NCBI GenBank assembly: GCA_025201845.1 | Contig: MU603947.1 | Span: 124,001 to 188,000, forward strand | Length of the DNA stretch: 64,000 nucleotides | Source of the DNA: Martensiomyces pterosporus | Lineage: Eukaryota > Kickxellomycota > Kickxellomycetes > Kickxellales > Kickxellaceae | Direction of reading: 5' to 3' | Shown: in pieces, positions 10,002 to 19,616 of the stretch | How positions within the stretch are numbered: position 1 is the first letter of the stretch | Layout: each line of letters begins with the position of its first letter | Program-made: the position numbers and the translations under genes | Notes under the pieces: generated by a model | What the model was told of the DNA's origin: nothing | What the model saw: only the letters and a program-made list of their open reading frames with translations | Databases searched by the model: none

Positions 10002-10510
10002 ATATTGGCACAAAGGATCCTACATGGAACCTTTTTTTTTACGCTCCATTGATGCATGAGTGCCGAAGCTCGCTCCGCTGCTTGTCTACGTGACTCGTAG
10101 CAGGAGACGTCATGCAAGACGAGAGCGTCGGGCTGTCCATCTGCCAGTTCATTTACTTTTGGCAAGTGCCGGATTGTGAATCACTTTGGCCTGCTGGTAC
10201 CACTGGCCACTCACCCGTAGTGCAACTGTGCAAAGATGTAGGCCAGGCTCGGTCTCCATGATTCCCACGCATTCTGCTCGCCATGTTTTGCTTTTGCACG
10301 AGGTGCTGACCGCATTGCTGGATGCTGTGAATCATGCTCCGCAATGTCCAAGGTCCCGCGATCCGACTCTGCTCGTGATGTGCGTCACAGATGGGTGGGC
10401 TGGAGACCAAAAAGAGCCTCAGGTAGACAAGACGAAGCAAAATGCCCCGAAACTGAGCAGCAAAAAAGGTAAAGCGGAAGGGGAGACTCGCAGACAGTTT
10501 ATTTTTGTGT

Positions 10511-11150
10511 TTAAATCTCGTCGATTTCAAAGTCAAAGTCAACCTCATCTTCCTCAGCCTCGAATGCATCGGTTTCGTTGATCTTGGCGTTCTCGGGGAG
10601 CTCGCCGTACTGCTTGAGGGCGCGGGCCTCGTCGGCCGTGTACTTCATGATGACATCGGCCTTGTCGTCCTGGAAATCGCGCAGCGAAATGAGCACAATG
10701 TCGCCCTGGTTGATCCAGACCTTCTTGCGCATCTTTCCACGGATGTGCGCCAGACGCTTGGTACCGTCGAAGCCAAGAGCCTCAATACGGCCGCTTCCAA
10801 GCATCTTTACGACCTGCGCATATTCCTGGCCCTCTTCACGGAAGACCAGCTCGCGCTTCTCGTGTTCTGTGTCGTTCTTTCCGCGACGGCGGTTCTTTCC
10901 TCCCTATGCACAACATTCATGAAAAGCACTCGCTGGTTTTAGTGTATTTGAGATGCTGCTATGTCTCCGTCTGTCGCAGCCACGAATATGACGCCTGCAT
11001 ATTCTCCCTCGCCGCCGCAGCCCATGCGACTATGCACATCTGCAGGAATGCGACGTCGAAGCGGCACAAAAACATGAAGGCTGCTGTCTCTTCCTACAGA
11101 GCCGCGGCTGCCTGTGAATCTTGCCGTACCTTGCCCTTGTTCTTCGGCAT
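10511..11150 (-). CDS. TIF11: Translation initiation factor eIF1A
   Basis: Binds the 40S A site and promotes scanning and start-codon choice. Two exons: 11150-11130 encodes MPKNKGK, then an intron at 11129-10904 (gtacgg..catag), then 10903-10511. The join gives [17 protein letters not shown], exactly the conserved N-terminal tail, and a 137-residue protein. The OB-fold motifs are clear: [55 protein letters not shown] and the acidic C-terminal tail ending FDFEIDEI. The tiny first exon is invisible as an open frame and was found from the expected N-terminus. Very secure. Confidence 0.96.
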
Positions 11151-11607
11151 ACCGAATTGTTTCTCAAAGCTGTACTTAAAGAAAAGAAATGAAGTGGAAG
11201 TGGATGTAAAATGCGAGAAAACAGAGGAAAGAGGGAGAAATGCCTCAGCGGCACGCCGGCCTGGCCGCAAGCTCCTGTCGCCGCAAGCGAGCCGCTCCAT
11301 CCGCCCACTCTGAAAATTTTTCCCCAACGCTTATATCTGCTCAACCTCGCCTGAGAAGGCGGTTCGCTGGCGAGTCGCCGCTGCGCCCGTGTCCCCACGA
11401 TGCCACCACCGCATGCTCTCAAGCGCACTAGCTGCAGCAGGGGACATGTACATCTCAGGCACCGTGTGCACGCAGGCGGCGATGTGTGTTCCGTAGACAG
11501 AGTAGATATATTGTAGAAACAGAAACGTTGAATGGCCGCTACGGCAAGGAGTTTGAGCAGAACCACGCACTGCTCGCCTGCGGAGCACATGTTTTCAGGA
11601 GGCGCGC
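11151..11607. other. Intergenic region upstream of eIF1A, downstream of SSS1
   Basis: 457 bases holding the eIF1A promoter and the SSS1 3' flank, both genes on the - strand. No gene or RNA is seen. Confidence 0.6.
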
Positions 11608-11838
11608 TTAGGCTCCGCCGACAATGATGTTGTTGATGGGAATGTGGATGAGCTTGGTAAAGTAGCCAACAAAGCCCATGACGAGGAAGCCCATGAGAAC
11701 GGCGCGCACAATCTTCAGGTACTCCTTCTGGTCGGGCTTGGTGCAGCGGCGAATAATCCAGGTGGCCTCCTTCACGAACTGCTTGGGCGCATCTGCGATG
11801 ATGTTGCCGCCGGGAATTGCTGTCTCCTGCTTCTGCAT
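11608..11838 (-). CDS. SSS1: Sec61 gamma subunit of the ER translocon
   Basis: A 76-residue tail-anchored protein that clamps the Sec61 channel in the ER membrane. The family signature is plain: [20 protein letters not shown] on the cytosolic side, then the single membrane helix [20 protein letters not shown] followed by [12 protein letters not shown]. Length (family about 70-80) and architecture are normal. Single exon with an ATG at 11838. Its upstream region carries the unusual 121-base tandem duplication. Very secure. Confidence 0.97.
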   Translation of the reverse strand: MQKQETAIPGGNIIADAPKQFVKEATWIIRRCTKPDQKEYLKIVRAVLMGFLVMGFVGYFTKLIHIPINNIIVGGA

Positions 11839-12403
11839 GTTGCTTTGCTATTTGTCTAGATGGGTGTGTGAGGGAAATTAGGCGAGTAATAAATGCGTGA
11901 GCGTGTCTGGTGGAGAGAGAAGAGGAAAGGCGAGGCAGGAGCTAATATCGCTGCAGGGCGGTGGCTTGCCCGGCGCTGGGCACCTCCTAGCGCTGATGCG
12001 GGCTGGGCCTCCGCCCAATGGAAGCTGGGTACGTCTGAGGTCCGAACTGCGAGCCACGGCTCGTGTCTGCCGCGACGCGTGAGCTGGCGGAAGTGGCTGG
12101 GCACCTCCTCGCGCTGATGCGGGTTGGGCCTCCGCCCAATGGAAGCTGGGTACGTCTGAGGTCCGAACTGCGAGCCACGGCTCGTGTCTGCCGCGACGCG
12201 TGAGCTGGCGGAAGTGGCATACACAAATCGCAGCCCGTGCTATCGCATATGCAGCAGATGCTGTTCTGAAGCTGCTCTGAAGATGCTGCTGTTGGTATGT
12301 CGAGTTTATAGAGATGTGTAATAGAAAGAGGGGGAGCCAAGACAGGATCGAAAAAGAGAAAGAGCGTGCGGAGTTTGGAGCCAGCGTAAAACATGCGTTT
12401 TGG
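11839..12403. other. Intergenic region upstream of SSS1 with tandem duplication
   Basis: 565 bases between SSS1 and the small membrane-protein gene, both on -. About half is a two-copy 121-base tandem duplication carrying CCAAT and palindromic motifs (listed separately). Nothing coding is seen. Confidence 0.7.
11975..12218. repeat. Two-copy tandem duplication, period 121, in the SSS1 promoter
   Basis: Copies at 11975-12095 and 12096-12216 differ at only two positions (11989 a / 12110 c; 12003 c / 12124 t). Each unit contains gcccaatgg (a CCAAT box on +), the inverted repeat CGAGCC-AC-GGCTCG, and cgcgacgcg. It lies about 140-380 bases before the SSS1 ATG, so it doubles a likely regulatory module. 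The two differences argue for a real duplication rather than an assembly copy. Confidence 0.92.
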
Positions 12404-12777
12404 CTAGTTTCCAGCCTCGGCCTGGCGCTGTGCGCGCTTCTCGAGCAGGACTTGCCGGCGCTTCTCGATCAGCTGTCCCTCGTACTGCTTGAACTGGTAG
12501 TATTTGAATCCAAGAAGACCACCGGCTGCTGAGAACACGGCATAGCTGACACGGGCTACAGGAGGTGCAAAGTGGGCGGTGGCAGTGCGCAGAGTGTGTT
12601 AATATGCCAAGTTCCAGCAAAGCGGCAGAGATGGCACGCTAATGCAGCCCACGCTGCTGCTGCTGCTGCTGCTTTCTACTTACGCTTCATAACGGTGCGA
12701 CCCTGAAGAGCCATGGCGTACATGCCAGTGAACAGGCCAACGGTGCCGCCAACGATCGTGCTGAAGAAGGGTGCCAT
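12404..12777 (-). CDS. Small membrane protein with two hydrophobic segments, possible ATP synthase subunit e-like
   Basis: An 81-residue protein from two exons: 12777-12684 and 12555-12404, intron 12683-12556 (gtaagt..tgtag), joined in MK-PRVSY. The first segment, FFSTIVGGTVGLFTGMYAMAL, is hydrophobic with GxxxG-like spacing; the second, SYAVFSAAGGLLGFKYY, is followed by a charged helix with repeated EKR (QLIEKRRQVLLEKRAQRQAE). The second half resembles the helix-plus-coiled-coil plan of mitochondrial ATP synthase subunit e, but this is weak and I do not assign it. The splice keeps a long frame open and gives a sensible protein, which supports the model. The intron contains a CTG/CAG triplet run (about 12655-12672). 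Confidence 0.6.
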
Positions 12778-13173
12778 TTGTATTTTCGAGTTCGCCTTTT
12801 GTGTAGACTGCGTGCAAATGCGCGTTGTGGTGCAGAAGGAGCGAGAAGCAGCGTGTCCGATTGAAATCCAAACAAAGGCAAAAAAAGAAGGCAAATTGGG
12901 AGCAGGAAATTCAAGCCGTGCTGCACCAATTCTCAGCCAGCCAGACAGCCCAGTGCCGTTGCGGGTGCTGCTTTGCCGCTATCTATCAGTGAAATAGATC
13001 CATAGATCTCAATCTGCGGATGCCTTGCTCACGTGATGAGGCAGTGGCAGCGGGTGTCCTGCAGCCATTTCTTTGGCAGCCTTTGCAGCCTGCGCTTATC
13101 TCCATCTTTCCACCATTTTGTTTTCCCACCTTTCTTTTTGCCCCTCTTGTTCAATTTCGCATTCAACTTTAAT
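12778..13173. other. Shared promoter region, small membrane gene (-) and ISA2 (+)
   Basis: 396 bases between divergent genes. Pyrimidine-rich sequence precedes ISA2. The ISA2 frame is open upstream to 13033 but reads as hydrophobic low-complexity sequence without conservation. No RNA gene is seen. Confidence 0.55.
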
Positions 13174-13779
13174 ATGGCACTTGCGGCTATGAGCGCATTC
13201 CTGCAGACTCGGTCACAGTGGAGACGCCTCGGGGTTTTGGCAGCTCGCGTACAGCGACCGGTGGCGTGTGCGCGGTACAGCAGCGCAGCCAAATACAACC
13301 TGCGGAGACTGGACAGCAGCGAGGCAGCAGACTTGGAGAGCAAAATATTCACATACGCCCAGTCACAGGCCGGAGAGACGCCAGCAGACCAGGCAAAGCA
13401 GCGTGCTGATACCACCTCAAACATAGCCAGCGCCAGTGAGGCAGATGAGGTTATTCTGACTGATAGCGCAATTGATCGGCTAAAGTACCTGTCGAAGGAG
13501 CGGAACAAGACACAGTACCTGCGCCTGCGCGTAGACTCTGGCGGCTGCTACGGATTCTCATATATGCTGGACATGACTGAGGAGCCGGAAGAAAGCGACA
13601 TCGTCATTGATCGCGGCGGCGCGAAGATGGTTATCGACGACATGTCGCTGCCGCTGGTGCGTGGAGCTACTATTGACTGGCAGGACAGGCTTATCGGCCA
13701 GGCCTTCCTTGTTCTGGCCAACCCTCAGTCCAGCGGTGGCTGTGGCTGTGGCTCGTCATTTGAAATCAAGCTTGACTAG
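13174..13779 (+). CDS. ISA2: Mitochondrial iron-sulphur assembly protein ISA2 (A-type carrier)
   Basis: With ISA1 and IBA57 this matures [4Fe-4S] proteins in the mitochondrial matrix. The A-type domain occupies about 92-201 of 201 residues: ILTDSAIDRLKYL, then LRLRVDSGGCYGFSY with C125, the ISA2-like VIDDMSLPLVRGATIDW, and the C-terminal GGCGCGSSFEI with C190 and C192, completing the three iron/cluster ligands. The N-terminus (from MALAAMSAFLQTRSQWRR) is Arg/Ala-rich and lacks acids, as in a presequence. I chose the ATG at 13174 because upstream codons are non-conserved. SSF after CGC and the DWxDRL block favour ISA2 over ISA1. Confidence 0.92.
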   Translation: MALAAMSAFLQTRSQWRRLGVLAARVQRPVACARYSSAAKYNLRRLDSSEAADLESKIFTYAQSQAGETPADQAKQRADTTSNIASASEADEVILTDSAIDRLKYLSKERNKTQYLRLRVDSGGCYGFSYMLDMTEEPEESDIVIDRGGAKMVIDDMSLPLVRGATIDWQDRLIGQAFLVLANPQSSGGCGCGSSFEIKLD

Positions 13780-14419
13780 AGCATTTTCTCCGTTTCCTTT
13801 TTGAGCTGTTCCGGGTATAATGCAGCTTTTGTGTACAATCTGTCCGGGTATCAGCTACCTGAATTATTAGTAAGCAAACGGTGCGCACTCGCTTCGAGAT
13901 AATCTCCTTTGTTTGACTCGTGTGTGTGCGTCTGAACGGCGGATGGCTTGTGCTTTGCCGGGGTTCCTGTCGCCTCCGAGGTGTACACGGGGCTTTACGG
14001 CTATTATCCGACCAAACACCGCCCTCCCCCACTCGTTCTCGTTCTCCCCATTTCTTACTATAATCTGCACTGCCTCGCACAACATGCATGCGGGCGCATA
14101 CGAGCCAAGCATCCTAAAAGGTGCCTGCATGCCGCAATCCCCGGCTGGGCCAGCCCTTTGCGGGATTCACCGCGCGTATACAGCGATGTCTCGCAGAAAA
14201 TCAAGCCGTGCAGGAGGACAACGCAGTAGAGGAGAGTGCGGGGGCTTTCGGAACACGGCAAGGAGCAGCAGTAGCTGCGAAGACCCTGGTTGACCAGCAA
14301 GTATATTAGCAGCCAGATATCTGTGCGTCTTCTCAGCTGCACTAGAACCACAACAACCAGCACACACACACCCCTCGCCTACTCGTAGCCACCCCTTGTA
14401 CACACATTTATATTGCACC
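13780..14419. other. Intergenic region, ISA2 to alternative oxidase
   Basis: 640 bases holding the ISA2 3' flank and AOX promoter. ACAC/CA-rich sequence precedes the AOX start (14356-14410). No gene or RNA is seen. Confidence 0.55.
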
Positions 14420-15439
14420 ATGCCCGTTCCAACGACTGCTACTTCGTCGCTGCTTCGGCACGCCATTCGTCCTGCAGCTACCAACCCCAGCCTTCTGCGC
14501 CATACCGCTGCCTCCATCGGCATGCAGAGCCGCTCATTTGGCATCAAGACAACGCTCAAGGTCCAGGAATACATCTCCAAGGCCATCAAAACCGACAAGA
14601 ATAACTCGGATTCCAAAGAAAAGAGCCAGGGCCAGAGCACCGTGCCTAAGCCAAGGACCGACTCCATTCTGGCCACTATGCCAGCGGAGCTTCGTGTGCC
14701 GCTATTTCCTGAGCCCATCCGCGCCGACACGATGGACCACAAGTGGGATACGAAGGACCTAGAAGCCATTGATATTGGCACCACAAAGCACCGTATTCCT
14801 GAGCTTTTTAGCGACAAAGTCGCCCTGTGGGCAGTCAGGAGTGCCCGCAAGCCCACAGACATCTTCTTCCGCAACAAGTACCTGCACCGCTCTGTGATGC
14901 TCGAGGTCGTTGCTGCCGTGCCTGGCATGGTCGGCGCGCTTATCCGCCACATCAAGTCCTTGCAGGGCATGCGCCACGACGGCGGGTGGATTGGCCACTT
15001 GCTCCACGAGGCAGAGAACGAGCGCATGCACCTGATGACCTGGATGGAGGTCGGCAAGCCCGTGCTGTGGGAGCGTGCGCTCATCGCCACTGTCCAGACC
15101 GGGTTCTTTGCCGTATTCTCCGCCCTCTACATGGTCAGCCCACGCGCCGCCCACCGTGTTGTTGGGTACTTGGAGGAAGAAGCCGTCAAGTCGTACACCC
15201 ACTTCATCCACGAGATCGATGCTGGCCGGATCGAAAACGTCAAGGCACCAGAGATTGCCGTGGCATATTGGAATCTGGAACCCAACGCAACGCTACGTGA
15301 CGTTGTGCTCGCTGTCCGTGCCGACGAGGCGCTGCACCGCGACACCAACCACCACTTTAGCGACAGAATCCGCGCCAAGAGAGAAAGTCTGTTTGACGAC
15401 TTGGAGCACACCGACAACCACCCGCACATCAAGTACTGA
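14420..15439 (+). CDS. AOX1: Mitochondrial alternative oxidase
   Basis: Di-iron ubiquinol oxidase of the inner membrane that reduces oxygen without proton pumping. 339 residues; residues 1-40 (MPVPTTATSSLLRHAIRPAA and on) look like a presequence. All iron ligands are present: E162 in MLEVVAAVPGM, E201 and H204 in NERMHLMTW, E252 in LEEEAVKSYT, E303 and H306 in VRADEALHRDTNHH. The first motif reads LEV where LET is usual; the ligand Glu is kept. The frame is open eight codons further up, but the ATG at 14420 sits in a good context (caccATGc). Single exon. The enzyme gives tolerance to respiratory blockers and oxidative stress in fungi. Confidence 0.96.
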   Translation: MPVPTTATSSLLRHAIRPAATNPSLLRHTAASIGMQSRSFGIKTTLKVQEYISKAIKTDKNNSDSKEKSQGQSTVPKPRTDSILATMPAELRVPLFPEPIRADTMDHKWDTKDLEAIDIGTTKHRIPELFSDKVALWAVRSARKPTDIFFRNKYLHRSVMLEVVAAVPGMVGALIRHIKSLQGMRHDGGWIGHLLHEAENERMHLMTWMEVGKPVLWERALIATVQTGFFAVFSALYMVSPRAAHRVVGYLEEEAVKSYTHFIHEIDAGRIENVKAPEIAVAYWNLEPNATLRDVVLAVRADEALHRDTNHHFSDRIRAKRESLFDDLEHTDNHPHIKY

Positions 15440-15901
15440 AGCAGACCTAGCTGTCAGTTGGCACCGCCAGCCTTCGCAGTAAGAAGCAAAAATAGATACC
15501 GATATTGAATATTTTGCATGTGCAAACTTGGAAGGCAGTGATGGTGATGGCGATTGCGCTGATGCATTTACAGCAAAATAGGTGAAGAGACACGAAGCCA
15601 TGCCACCAGAGCGACAGAGAGCTGAGCAAGAGGCGACTTGTTTTAGTAAGCGGTGATGTCTCAGCCTGCATCCTATTCGTTTTGTCGCTGCTATCACATT
15701 GGTACTGTGCGGAATCTCATAACAAGCAGCTCCAGGCAACTAGCGGTTTGGCATCCACGTGAAAAAGTAACAATGAAACTTAGTTCAAAGCCTCAATGGC
15801 GGTGTGCAAAATTCTCGGGTTGGCTCTAGGCTGAGCGCACACCTTGCACCAAGAAAAACGACAGCTAGACAAGATGCATGTACTCGGGGCACTCGCTCGC
15901 T
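15440..15901. other. Convergent intergenic region, AOX (+) to FunK1 gene A (-)
   Basis: 462 bases of 3' flanks of two convergent genes. No coding potential is seen. Confidence 0.6.
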
Positions 15902-18058
15902 TCACTTGCCTCGGCTCTTCTTCGTAGTGCTGGACTCCAAAGCCTGGTGTTTCCTTTTTCTGGTCATCAGGCCAGCGGATGGTCCAGCGGACTTGCTGAC
16001 ACTAAAGACGTCGCAGAGAATGCCAAGCGACTCCGAATCCATAAACACAGCACCCAATTTCCTGTCAATTGTGCGTTCAAGGTAATGGCCTTTTGCAAGT
16101 CGGTTGCCCAGAAAGCAGCCATCGTGGCAGAACAAGAAGCGGTACATGGCATCGAGGGTTGCTTTGAGACCCACTGGGCAAGCTGTGATGCCAAAGTGCT
16201 CGAGATAGTGGCTGATCCCAGAAAGGCACCCAATTCGCACTAGCCCCAGGCTCCTTTTGTCCTCGTGGTCAAACCCATCGCGGCTCGTGGCAGGATTCGC
16301 CTGCATCGACGACACAACATCCAGAATGACATAGAAGAGCGATTCGATATCATCAAAAACGTCTCGCTGCCCGGCTCCGCAGAGCACCCGGATGCTCATG
16401 TAAGGCAGCATTTCCATGCTCATGTCGAGGTTAATGCAGCTCTGGGCAACTGACTCCAGGCTTGTATTCCATTTCTCAGCAATTTCTGCTGCTGCCTCCA
16501 AAGATACGGACCCTAGCACCTTTGCATACCCCCAGCCGATCACATACGCCTGGCCGCCTCGGATAGTGATATTAGCGGCTGAGATGTCTCGGTGGACAAT
16601 TCCAGCCTGGTAAGCGTGGACCAAGCACGAAACGACTTGTTTGATAAAACCCTTGATCGTGGTGCACAGCTTTTTGGTGCTCGTACCCGCAGCACGCCTT
16701 TCGTTGAAGTACGCAGAAATGGAGGTGCCGCAGTTCTCAAGGACTATATACTCAAAACGATAGCCGAATGGGATCTTTCCAATGAAGCCGCTGGAATAAA
16801 CAGCTGGAATGCCCTTGACGTTTGACTTGTGCATAATGTCGTAGATGACTGCTTCGTGCGGGTAGCTCAGCCGCGTCCAAGCCATCTTGAGCACTGCATC
16901 CTGCCCTTGGAAAGATGACCTGTACACATAGGTTGACCTGTAGATGGCAGGGCGTATCTGCAGGATGCGGTCGTTGAGGCAGACTGCTAGGGGATCGCTG
17001 GCGGTCGAAGTACTAACCGCTGTCCCTTCTTCTGTCGTCGTGAATCTGAGATGCTCATGAACTCCCTTTATGTCGCACAGATGGCCAAATTGATCAGGGC
17101 GCAGCACCATCAGGAACCACAGCCTCAGCAGTGTGCCTTCGATAACATCCATGCCAATCGACGACCAGTAGCGTTCGTCTACGCATATAGGGCCAATATT
17201 GATCCTGTAAAGCGAGCTGTGTGTGAGTATAAACAATACAAGTCTTGAGCCCTGGATGCACAGGATGGGCACGAATATGCGTGTCGGCTGGCTTTGCCAG
17301 ACATTCGCCGCAAACGAGCTAAACTGGTCCCACGTCTTGCGCGACATATTGTCTGAGTAAGGTGCCTCGTCAATCGCCAGAATGACATGGGCAGACTGCA
17401 CACCGAGTGTGGTGCAAGGCGCATAGTGGAACACGCCGTGTGGCATGGGTAGCCAGCCTTGGTCTTCCGCAGATTGGCAGTCGGTAAGAGTGTAGGCCGC
17501 TTCTCCGGACTCTGGCAAGCCCTGGCGCACCATGGCGTTCCAAAGCTGGAAAAAGTACTCTGCAAGAGCAGCTTGGCCAGCACGGGGGCCTTGCGGATCC
17601 TCCAGGTAGTGCAGCCCCTCTGCTGTGAACACAGGTGCGCTGCTGGCAAGAGAGGCGAACTGAGGCCCACCCTCTCTGATGAATCTAGCGTAATCGTCTG
17701 CGACACCGAGCTCTCTAAAAAGCTCATCTGGCGTCATGAACCGCATGTTGGTGCTGAGCCGTTCATGCATCGCCACATACATGATGCGGCTGAAGGCAGC
17801 AAGAGTGGTAGGCTATACCCTTACATGAGCAGTGGCATGGGCTTGCTGAAGACCGTGTTAGTACCAGGACGTTCAAGTAGCTGCAGATGTGGTGATATAA
17901 GTGCGAAGCCAAAAGGTGGTGCTGTGGCTTACGTTCGCGCGGCTCTGACCTGTGGCTTGGGCACGCCCAGTGGCAGTCAGGCGCATAAAGTACTGTGCTA
18001 GAATGGAGCGGGCTGGTTGATTGATAGACGCAGCAGTATCGATGGTGTTGCTTGACAT
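15902..18058 (-). CDS. FunK1-type protein kinase-like protein, gene A, with degenerate catalytic motifs
   Basis: Predicted exons 18058-17933 (42 codons) and 17812-15902, intron 17932-17813 (gtaagc..tatag, phase 0), giving 678 residues; exon 1 is inferred from frame and from the same structure in gene B near 63 kb. The N-terminal half (from MTPDELFRELG) matches gene B through TDCQSAE and QPTRIFVPILCIQG. The C-terminal half is a FunK1-type kinase: Lys in DAVLKMAW, Glu in HEAVIYD, and VHRDISAANI. The metal-binding Asp of the DFG-type motif is Gly (VIGWGYAK; codon GGC, a one-base change from GAC at 16537). The upstream nuclease-like motif seen in B is also lost (ILAIDEA in place of ILEAKA). It may be a pseudokinase. 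The tail is basic (KRKH, KKSRGK), suggesting nuclear location. Confidence 0.8.
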
Positions 18059-18518
18059 TTCAGAGAAAAGCAGGTTGTGAGTGCGAGAGAGAGAGAGAAG
18101 GTTGTTGTGGCTAACGTAAATGGAAATGAAAAGTATATAAACGAGCAGCTACTCAGAGGCGCCTTATATATATGCCCAGAGCTGTTTCCTGAAACAGCAC
18201 CGCGGTAAATGTAAACAGAATCCATAGCGTAAACATACACATTAGACTGTCGTGCATATATTGCCCAGTGCACCGCGTTAGATGGGTGAGGGTGATTGGC
18301 CAAGCGCGCTGGTTTCAAGAAATACCACAAGAGAGCAGTCGGTTGGAGAAACTCGGGCTGCCTGCCGCTGATCAGCTGCACGGAGAAGTATAATACCGAA
18401 AGCTCAGACTCGCCACAGCGCAGCAGAAAAAAAAGGCGATGATGGTGCCGAGATCATTTACAAAGCAACACCGAAAAAGAAAGGGCCACGCAAAGGTATA
18501 ATAATTACAGGCGCACAT
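18059..18518. other. Intergenic region upstream of FunK1 gene A, downstream of HGH1
   Basis: 460 bases. A TATATA at 18134-18139 lies about 75 bases before the gene A ATG on the - strand, and a GAGA tract is at 18082-18100. A second AT-rich run is at 18164-18172. No gene is seen. Confidence 0.55.
18134..18139 (-). promoter_or_regulatory. TATA-like box of FunK1 gene A
   Basis: TATATA about 75 bases before the ATG at 18058. This supports 18058 as the true start rather than the later ATG at 17782. The role is inferred from position. Confidence 0.4.
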
Positions 18519-19616
18519 TTAGATCTCCTCAAAGGTGTCAGCCTCCATAGCACTGGCCTCAGCCTTCTCCTCAGCGCCCTCCTTAGCGTCAGCCTTGGTA
18601 TCCTTGCTCTCGTCGCGCATCAAAAGCTGCACAGCACGGTCGTTCAAGTCGATGCACTGGTTGTCAGTCTCCGCCTTGTGCATTTCACGTAGAATAGGGT
18701 AGACCTTCTTTGCACGCAGGGTCTCGCGTCCAAAGTACGTTGTGCACAGCAGGTTGATAGCCTCCAGCAGCGTGGCACGGAGCTTTGGGTCGGCCTCGCG
18801 CTTCTTGTCCTCGCCCAAAAGCTGCACCTCGTCAGGCATCGCCTCCATCTCGTCCATGTCGTACTCCTCGGGTCCGCACAGAGGGAGGAGGATGTAGGGC
18901 AGCATGTTAGTCTCGTTGGGGTCGAGGATCTCACGGTGCTTGTCCTTCTCAAAGCACACGTTCTTCATGGTCGAGTCCACACCGCCACGGCGGATGACGT
19001 CGGGGTACTCGTTGAACACCATGATCTTGGTGATCGGCAGCTTGCCGTCGTATGCCGTCCGCTCGAGGAAGTACTGGCGGCCAAATGGATAGTTGGTGAT
19101 GTCAGCAAACACGCTCGCCAAGAAGCCGAAGGTGGCATCCTTGTTGTACTTGCGGTCCATGCCCTTGACGAACACGTCGGTGAGCTGATCCAGGGCCAAA
19201 GACGACCCGCACAGACCAGCAGCCTCGCCAACGTGGAGCTTGGCCAAGGTCACGCAGATGCGGTCGGACTTTGTGAGGTTCGACAGAAGCATGCAGCAGA
19301 GGTCGGCAACAACGTTGGCCGGGTTGGTAATCAGCCTCACGACCATGGCCAAGGAGTCCTCGTCGTCAAGGTACCGGCACACGGACTTGTCTGTGGTCAG
19401 GTTGACCAGCGTGCGGATTGAGTCATGTGCTGCCACTGGGTTCTCGTGGCATATGACCAGCATCGGCCGCACGACTTTCTCGGCCTTCGACACCAGAAGC
19501 GAAAAGTTCTCTGTCGACGGGTGGGAGAAGCCGACCAGGTAGCTGGCAGCCACCTGGCGCACGTCGGGCCTGGGGTTCGAAAGGAATGCAATAAGCTCGT
19601 CCAATTGCTGCTCCAT
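18519..19616 (-). CDS. HGH1: HGH1 family armadillo-repeat protein (eEF2 folding factor)
   Basis: Cytosolic helper that works with the TRiC chaperonin in folding elongation factor 2. The 365-residue protein begins MEQQLDELIAFLSNPRPDVR and has the HGH1 order of blocks: helical repeats (VAASYLVGFSHPS, DSIRTLVNLTTDKSVCRYL, CCMLLSNLTKSDRICVTL), FADITNYPFGRQYFLER, the DUF384-type stretch VDSTMKNVCFEKDKHREIL then LPYILLPLCGPEEYD, and LLGEDKKREADPKLRATLLE. The acidic Ala/Glu tail is usual. The start at 19616 is preceded in-frame by unconserved codons only, and a TATATA lies 44 bases before it. Single exon. Secure. Confidence 0.93.
   Translation of the reverse strand: MEQQLDELIAFLSNPRPDVRQVAASYLVGFSHPSTENFSLLVSKAEKVVRPMLVICHENPVAAHDSIRTLVNLTTDKSVCRYLDDEDSLAMVVRLITNPANVVADLCCMLLSNLTKSDRICVTLAKLHVGEAAGLCGSSLALDQLTDVFVKGMDRKYNKDATFGFLASVFADITNYPFGRQYFLERTAYDGKLPITKIMVFNEYPDVIRRGGVDSTMKNVCFEKDKHREILDPNETNMLPYILLPLCGPEEYDMDEMEAMPDEVQLLGEDKKREADPKLRATLLEAINLLCTTYFGRETLRAKKVYPILREMHKAETDNQCIDLNDRAVQLLMRDESKDTKADAKEGAEEKAEASAMEADTFEEI

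Larger units (their letters stand above)
9655..10510. other. Intergenic region upstream of OTC, downstream of eIF1A
   Basis: 856 bases holding the OTC promoter (TATA-like site 9919-9925) and the 3' flank of eIF1A. Upstream open frames near the OTC start begin with TTG, not ATG, so I do not call a regulatory leader peptide. A TGAGTCAT site (9994-10001), an AP-1/Gcn4-type sequence, lies 341 bases upstream of the OTC ATG and would fit amino-acid control. Confidence 0.6.

Noticed and set aside
12655..12672. CTG/CAG triplet run considered as a coding polyglutamine
   Set aside because: It lies inside the intron of the small membrane-protein gene under the supported splice model.
17813..17870. Micro-exon of FunK1 gene A after the TACTAAC..TTCAG acceptor
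   Set aside because: The 21-base exon then splices into the wrong frame for the main exon; the single intron ending at tatag keeps the frame.
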